Shown here piece after piece: positions 33,901 to 42,900 of a stretch of DNA of 64,000 nt. The position numbers and the translations under genes were made by a program. The number at the start of each line of letters is the position of its first letter. Position 1 is the stretch's first letter. The notes under the pieces were generated by a model that worked only from the letters and a program-made list of their open reading frames with translations, searched no databases and was not told the origin of the DNA. Source of the DNA: Misgurnus anguillicaudatus (taxonomy: Eukaryota > Chordata > Actinopteri > Cypriniformes > Cobitidae); assembly GCF_027580225.2 (NCBI RefSeq), contig NC_073359.2, positions 11,599,001 through 11,663,000 of the forward strand. Reading direction: 5' to 3'.

Positions 33901-36900
33901 CTAAAGAAACTCCCAATTCACAAATACAAGAAAGGTAAGACTTGTTTATATGACACCAATTATATATTCCCAAGCATCTGAAGTGACACTATCACTTTGT
34001 GTATAATGAACAGACTGTAATTTAAGTCATTATCCACAAATTATAGATTTTTCACATGGCTATATCATTGGCTATAAACAGTATACTTTGGTGAATTACC
34101 GAATATTATTTAAATCAGACTTGAACCGTGTCATTACTACATGCGTTACGATGTGTCAATGTGACGTGATAAAAGGTATCTTTTCCATGTTAAAGGAAAA
34201 CACCGCAGTTTTTCAATATTTTACTATGTTCTTACCTCAAATTAGACAAATTAATACATGCCAATCTTTTATTCGATGCGTGCACTTAATCTTTGTACAG
34301 TGCATCGTGAATGTGTTAGCATTAAGCTTATCCCCATTCATTCCTTAGGATCCAAACAGGGATGAATTTAGAAGCCACCAAACACTTCCATGTTTTCCCT
34401 TTTTAAAGACTGTTACATGAGTAGTTAAATGAGTAAGTATGGTGGCACAAAATAAAACGTGGCAATTTTCTAAGCGGATATAAAATGAAAACTATATTGT
34501 ATGGCGGAAGAGCACTTAGTTTGCAGCACTTTGACCTTGGGCGCAGTAATATTGATGGAAGTTTGAGCGATGGGGAGTAGTCAGGAGTGATGGTGTTACT
34601 GCGCACCGAGGTCGAAATGATCTTCCGCCACACAATATAGTTCATCCCTGTTTGGATCCCAAGGAACGAATGGGGCGAGGCCAAATGCCAACACATTCAC
34701 AACGCGCTATACAAAGACCAAGTGCACACATTGAAAAAAGATAAGGATGTATCAATTCGTCCAAGTTGAGGCAAGAACACAGCAAAACATTAAAAAACAG
34801 TGGTGATATCCTTTAAAGGGATAGTTAACCAAAAACTTTATTCACCCTCATGTTGTTCTAAACCTGTACGAGTTTTTTTTTTTTTTGATGAACACAAAAC
34901 AATATATTTTAATAAATGATTGTAACAATTGACTTCCATAGTAGGAAAACAAATATTGAATGAAGCATACAATTGAATTTTATCGTACAGTATTTGTTTT
35001 TCCTACTATGGAAGTCAATGGGGCTTCTGAATGGTTTCATTACAAACATTAATCAGAATATCTTCCTTTGTGTTCATCAGAACAAAGAAATGTATACAGG
35101 TTTGAAACAACTTGAGAGTGAGTAAATGATGACAGAATTTTCATTTTTGGGTGAACTATCCCTTTAAGGCAGTGTCTAATGTATTACAAGTGTGGTACGG
35201 TGCCCAACATTTGATACTGTAAAGCTGTTGTGTTGCTGGCACATCAGCGTTTTGTAGTATCCATAGCGTCGTGGAATTTAAGTAGCATTAGCTAAAAGTA
35301 TCTGTCGGATTCATTAATGTGAATCTTTGACGGATGGACAGCATTGTGGACACGTGCGGAATGTGGGTGAAATGTGGAATTCTCCTCCTACGCCGGAGCT
35401 CTCAGTTTTCCACCTCTTCATGGTGAATCATTAAGCTATTTTACAACCAAATCACACACAATGCCCATTGACCATTCATTAGGTCTGGCTCATGCATGGG
35501 CATCTGTTGACACTATATCTTCAGCTTGACACTGGAACTCGGTTATATGAACCAGCCTATAGGGCGGTCCCCCGAAAACTACATTTTCCCTTAGGATTGT
35601 TTTCTTGGTTGTATTTGCACCACCAGTAGGAACTCTGAAGTGATGTAAGCTGGCCAACAGCGACGTCGCTTCAGCAGGGCATTCAACAACTGAAGGACGC
35701 TGTGATCCGAACAGTGTTTTTGTTGTGTGTCATGGGTTTTGCGATAACAGAGATGTGTGGTTGATGCCCTATGCCATGAAATACAAGTAAAATTTCTCAT
35801 GTTTCGCCTGGTCCCTTCAAAGTCACGTTGTAATTTCTCCATAGTAGGGTAGAGAAGTGTTGACCCATCCACTTGCTGTTAAGTATGTTTGTGAAGAAAG
35901 TATAAACTGTTTGTTTACACAGGTTTTTAAAGTAATAGTTCACCCAAAAATGAAAATGACTAATGACTCCGTTGGATACTCGGCACATCTGGTTTCCTCC
36001 ACCGACAGCAAAACTTTTTAAAATCGAAAACGCAAAGGATAAGCTGAACTTTACCTATAATAAATATGATCATGGATTTCTCTTTTTTAGCTCTTTTGCT
36101 TCGGTGACAAACTGCTGTAAAATTTGGCTTTGGAAAGCCCTTACATGGAGTACTTCGACTCGCCTGAAAAGTCCGCTCCCCTTCTCCCTCTCATAATGGG
36201 AGAGGGAGGGTGTTACTGCGCCGAGTCGAAGTACTCCCATAAGTGCTATTACGCCATAAAATATAGTTCCTCTTTTAAATTCGCTTAGAAAAGCGCTACG
36301 TTTTATTTTGTACCACCAAACTTGCTCGTATAACTACTCGTCTTAAATAGGAAAAACGTTGATGTGTTTGGTCACTTCTAACTTTATCTCTAAATGGTAC
36401 AATTGAATGAATGGGGCTAAGCTAAATGCTATCGAAGCGTCGCAGCGCGCTCCAGCGCTTATGTGCACGCACACAGATGATAGAGGGATGTATCAACAGT
36501 TTTTAGTTAAGGTAATAACATATTTTAATATTGAAAATGAGAAGACTATTCCTTTAAGTTCATATGTGCGCATGAAATATGAATACAAAAAACTTACGAA
36601 ATTATTAGTGAATAAGACATATTGAGTTTTTTGCCCAGCCCTATCTGTTTGAATCAGAGTTCGTCACTATGTATCTCGTAAACTTTGTGTCTCGCGTACG
36701 CTACATGCCTCTCGTACGCTACGTGTCTCTCGTACGTACTTGGGCTGTCACTTATGTGAAAAATAATTTTTGATTTTCAAAAAAATCTCAAAAATTATTT
36801 CAAATAATTTCAAACAACTGTTCAAAAATGAAACTTTAAATGGACTTTCTTGAAGTTGAGAACAGGCCATGTGTGTGTTTTTATTAAACGTAATCGACAC

Positions 36901-39900
36901 TTATAGGCTGCACTAGGCAGGCATAATGAAATGCGCAAAAAGGCTAGGTCCATTAAAATTTATTGGACAGGAAAACTAGTCGGTCAGCATTTTTGGGGTC
37001 CAGCTCTTGATAAGACGCGCTCGGACCGCACTGATGTCCCAGGGAAACTTGGGTACTTCGTGGCCAGCTGCGCAAGGTGGGGGTATTTCGTACTGCCAAT
37101 CTTCCACCACAAAAGCAGGTCACTGTCAGCTGGCAATGGTGGCTCCTTTTCATAATTCATCATCTCCTGTAACGTCACTTTTGACGCTCTCTCGTGTTGC
37201 ACAGGTTTACTGCCATTGTCCTCCATTTTCTTTGCGAAACACTAGATGCAGCGATTGAAACCGTGAAACTATAGGCACGTAAAAAATTGCTGGGTATTGT
37301 CTATCTAGCTTTCGCAACGCCTACTGTACTTTCGGAATTCTTTATTTTCTTTTTCTGCTTGTTTGTGAGTTTTGTTTCATCTATATTTTTTAATTGTTTA
37401 ATTCTTTTAAAATTAATAGTGTACGTATTTGGTTAAAATCGATTCCCTGTTTTCGTTTTTTTTTGTTTGGTCCGATCGATTGCGCAATCGATTTTCGAAT
37501 GAAAAGTGACAGCCCTAGTACGTACGCTACGTGTCTCGTACGTACGTCTTACGCTGGAATGCAAAATCTTGTGAATGTGTCAGTCATTACCGGAAGCTAG
37601 TTATTTTAGTTTGTAAAGATTTAAATGTTGATATTTTTCTTACAAAACCAGGCGACCTTTATTAACCCCTGCACTGCAAAAAAAAATCTTTTTTACATAG
37701 TATTTTGCTTGTTCTAAGTACAGACATCTAAAAATTCTTAAATCAAGATGCGTTTTCTTGCTGAGCAAAATAAAAATCGTAACTTTTTTCTTAACTCTTT
37801 CGCCGCCATTGACGAAATAACTCGTCAATTAAAAGAAAACGCGTCCCTGCCAATGACGAGAATTTCCGGCTTTCCGCAATACCGCTATTATCCCCCAGTT
37901 GGCGCACTTCCGCAACTTATACAACCCGGAAGTAGTGCCTCACGTGAATGAGAAAGAACTCCGTGTATGTTTTAAAGATGGCTCTGCATCTGATCTCTAA
38001 CAAAAGTAGTTCACAAAAATGCAATTATCTCAGCTTTTTGCTCAAAATTGGGTGTTTTAGAGGCGATAAAAAGAGAACTAATTAAGGTAGGATGTAACGT
38101 TTTTTTTTTGTTTGAAAGCAGAGGGTCTGTTCTTTCATTTAATATATTGTTTGTTTATATATTTAACGAAAAACATTTTCTGGAAGAACTTTTGTGAAAA
38201 TAATGAAAAATGCTGGCAACTTTTAAAAAAAAAACGCTGGTGGTGAAAGAGTTAAACACTTAATTCAAGAAAAATTCAAGTAAATTGTTCTTACCCAATA
38301 TAAAGGACATAACTTTGATTGTGTTTGTCTGAAAATAGATAATCATCGAGGATGGTGAGGAAGGAGTAAATCATAGGTTAATTTGGATGAACTATCTCTT
38401 TAAAAATGGCGGGTGCCGGTGTTTCGTATGATGTGTTCGGTCGATCAACGTACACTTAACGCTACTGGTAGCTTCTATTGTGCCTTTTAGACCATACTCT
38501 GAAGCCATTTCCCATTGTTTATTCCATATTTCGGCATATATGGGTGATTCTCACGAAAACTTGGTTTTAAACATGTCAAGCATGAAAATGTAAAAATTGC
38601 TTAAATTTACTTTTTTCCCACCAGACATTAAAAAACAAAGTCTGGAGTAAATGGGAACATTAATTTAAAAACTTTTACTTATCATTTAACACTTTTTGTA
38701 ACATAATTAAAAAAATTAGTCCTAAAAAATCTCATTACCGCAACAGTCAGAAAACATCAACACTGACATATTTTCAAAATGACATGACAAACCTGAAAGA
38801 ACATAATTTGGAGATTCTGCACATGCATTTAAAATCAAAGTATTATGCTTCTATTAATTAAATTAACATTTACTAAGCAACTGTTGCGGTAATGATAATC
38901 AAAATGTTGTGTAAGCATTCTGACAAGACAATATTTTAAATTAACTGTAAAAAAATGATCTTACCTGGTAGCCATCTTGAAGTAACTGGTCCATGTGCTT
39001 GGTCACTCAAAATCAAACTTTATTAAAATTCTGTATGTGTGCTTAAACTGTTCTCAAAAAGTGTTGCGGAGGATGAGAACATCAGGCATGGACACATCAT
39101 TTTCCTAATTTTTCTTCATTATTATTATACATGAATATTCAGTAAATATTTTTTCTGTCATCTAAAGTAGTCTAGCAAAACATCCATTTATTTTTTTTTG
39201 TGATTAAATTACAACATAACGCATGTTCAAACACAGCTGGACACATTGCGGTAATGAGAATTTCAGCAGAAAATGAGATAAAATTTACAATTATAAATTC
39301 TTATGTTGAAATCACACATTGTGCAAGGTAGAACACAGTATTGTGTTAATTCTGATGCTTTTTAATGTTACTATATTACACATTTTAAAGCTAAAATCAT
39401 TAGTGCCGTGGTGTTTCAATGGTTTCGTGAGAATCACCCATATAGTAGTAGTCTTTTGGGTATTGTTGTGATAGTACATCATTTACATTTGGCAGTAGTT
39501 CATTCAAGCAATACATTTATTCAGTATGTGTTTTTCCTAGGACCAAACCCATGACTTTGATCCACCAACTGAGCTAGAGGAACGTTGCGGTATGCTACAA
39601 ATATAGTTAGTCACCCATGTAAAACGACTGAGCCTTTAATACAGGATGAGCACAGCAATAGTGCATTTCCTCTCTTCCCGCTTGTGGCATCTCCTTATGC
39701 TGAGTTGTTATTTTCTTCTGTCCACCCGCTGTGCTGATTCATCCGTTCTGCAGTCTGTCTCACTAACAGAGCGAGCAGCGGGCTGCTGGATTTTCCTGTC
39801 TTATGACACTGCAGCTGGGCCGCACATATAGTACAAAACAAGCGACTGCTGTTACGGTCCCGTTACTGCAGGGGCAGGAAACACGTGGAAACGGATTTTG

Positions 39901-42900
39901 ACGCTGCTGCAGATTGGTGCAGATGAAGCATTTTAACTTGCTGTCTCAGGGATTTTACACTGTATAGATGTCTCTCGAGATTTTTAACCAAGTTACAGTC
40001 TGAATCATTTAAGTTGACAATTTAGCTAAAATGGTTCGATTTGATTCATTAAAATAAGTTGAGATTAACAACTACCACAGTGCTTTATTTTAAATCGATT
40101 AAACGTAAAAAATTTAATTGCAACAAGGAATTTATATAGTGTAGATAGAAGAATGTTTAATGCAAGTAAATGTAGTTTATATTTCAAGGCATAATTTAAA
40201 ACCATAAATGAAACATTTTGAACAGTACAACTTTGGTACACAGTCTTTAAAGTGTTTGTGTAATTCGCAAACACTGGATCAGCACCATTGATTTCCAGCT
40301 TTGCCTGTAGCCACTTGTGAACTAAACAAACCAGAAAGTCTTCACAGCAGGTTTCACAAACGCTGGCATTCGGTCACGTTGAGACTCGTGATGTTCTGCA
40401 GTCGCAGTTATTATAGCGTATCCATATACGGTCACAAGTAGCCGTGGTAGTTTGGGAGACGTAAGAAAGTGTATTCGCTTACAGCTTATATAAACACTGA
40501 CCCGCTGGTGGAAGGAAAAGTGAGGAATTTAAAGGGAGGGCAAGACAAATTCCTGGACTTAATAAGACTGGAACTTTTTGATAGAGGACACCCAGAATCC
40601 AGGAAGAAATGCTACTTGTTTGACGAGCATAATTAAAGGAAAACGCCACCGTTTTTCAATATTTTACTATGTTCTTACCTCAACTTAGATTAATGAATAC
40701 ATACCTATCTTTTTTAAATGCGTGCACTTAATCTTTGTACAGCGCGTTGTGAATGTGTTAGCATTTAGCCTAGCCCCATTCATTCCTATGGATCCAAACA
40801 GGGAAGAATTTAGAAGCCACCAAACACTTCCATGTTTTCCCTATTTAAAACCTGTTACACGAGTGAGTATGGTGTCACAAAATAAAACTTTTGTTTGGAG
40901 CCATAGGAATGAATGGGGCTCATCTAAGTTGAGGGAAGAACATAGTAAAATATTGAAAAACCGCGGTGTTTTCCTTTAAGGTTTAATGTATGTAACTGGT
41001 AGAGTATTGGAGGTCACTGCTTTGATTCTTACAGAACACAAAATAATGCAGTTTTGTGAAATGTGCATAAATCATAAATTAATTTGCGAAGATTGTTTTG
41101 TGAAATATCTCACATTTAATTTAATAAGCATGCATTTTGGATATAAACAGAAGTTTGTGCTTTACGTATCCAAATGTTCAACTTTGATCCGTGAATCCCA
41201 CGTATTTCTTATTTCTTTCATGTGTTAAAGGAGCATTTTACCAGTAGAAACATGAATCTTTATTGAAAGTGCGTCATATTTGTAGTCGAAATGTAACGTA
41301 CATTTAGAATTTGGTGCCTATTTGGCCGAGAAAAGGGGTGTTTGTAGTCTCACCCCCTCAACAAAGATATTGAACTTTCTGCTTTCAGTGATGCAAAATA
41401 ATGATTTTTACATCATTGAAAGAAGAAAGTGCAACACTGAAATCTGTATTTTTCCTGTCTCAGCGGCAACTGAGGAAATGATGCACAACCATTGAAAAAC
41501 ATGACTGGGGTTCTAACTATACAAAGCTTTATGCAAATGGGTGAAGTGTCCCTTTAAGTCAGGATATTCCAAACTGGGGTTCATGAAGGGGAATTGCAGT
41601 TGGATTGTGATTTTTATTTTTTTTATTTAATTACAATAAGGGTTCAATTTAGGGCTCTTTAGGGGCGACCTTATATGTAAGTCGCTTTGGATAAAAGTGT
41701 TTGCTAAATGACTTAGGGGTGGTTTCCCGTACAGGGATTATCTTAAGCCAGGAATACTCCTTAGTTTAATTAGGAAATATAACTAGTTTTAACACGCATG
41801 CCTTACTAAAAACATTACTTCACTGCAAAAAAATGACTTTCTTACTTAGTATTTTTGTTTTGTTTTCAGTAGAAATATCTAAAAAAATTTAATTTAAGAT
41901 GTATTTTCTTGATGAGCAAGAAAATAAGTCTAGTTTGTAGACAAAAACTATACAATTTAAGTGAATTTGTGCTTAAAACAAGCAAAATTATCTGCCAATG
42001 GGGTGAGAAAATTTTGCTTAAATTAAGTGTTAAATCTTATTTTTAGATTTTTTTCTCACCCCATTGGCAGATAATTTTGCTTGTTTTAAGCACAAATTCA
42101 CTTAAATTGTATAGTTTTTGTCTAAAAACTAGACTTATTTTCTTAGGTAATTTTGCTCATCAAGAAAAAGCATTTTAATTTAAGAATTTTTAGATATTTT
42201 TACTGAAAACAAGACAAAAATACTAAGTAAGAAAGTCATTTTTTTGGCAGTGTTGTGCGCATTTTGAGGCAAAACGAAGGGCACTGATGTATTTTAGGAT
42301 ATGTCAGTGCAAGCTGTTTTCAGTTTGGACGGCTCTTGCATTTATTTTAGTCTAGGAGTAGTCTAATCCCTGTCCGGGAAACCGCCCCTACATGTAATGT
42401 AAATGTAATGCATAACAACTAGGGCTGTCAAAAGATTAATTACGATTAATCGCATACAAAATAAAACTTTGTCGTGGCATAATATATGTGTGTGCACTGT
42501 ATGTAATTATATTGTATACATAAATACACACACATGCATGTATATACTTAAGAAACATTTATATGTATATATATATATTTATTTAGATTTTGATATATTT
42601 TATATTATAAATAAATAAAACAATATATAACACAAACAACATTTTACTTACATTTATACTTGTATGTGTGTATTTACATATACATAATAATTACACTCTA
42701 AAAATTTGCTGTAATTTTGCAGCTGGTTGCCAGTAACTTACTGTAGAAGGTAAAGTCAAAAATGTTTCATGTTCATTTAACTTTGAACAAAATGTTGCCA
42801 GTAAATAACATAAATGTAAAATCTACGGTAAGTTACTGGCAGCTAGTTGCCAGTAATACCCATTAATACTGTAATTTCTACAGAAATTTTTTACAGTGTA

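Larger units (their letters stand above)
41660..42420 (+). repeat. Retroposon 3' tail split by nested elements
   Basis: gtaagtcgctttggataaaa then gtgtttgctaaatgact is the conserved 3' end of a family of fish retroposons. The tail (catgtaatgtaaatgtaatg) resumes after 42389. Two nested DNA elements were inserted in between. Confidence 0.55.
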
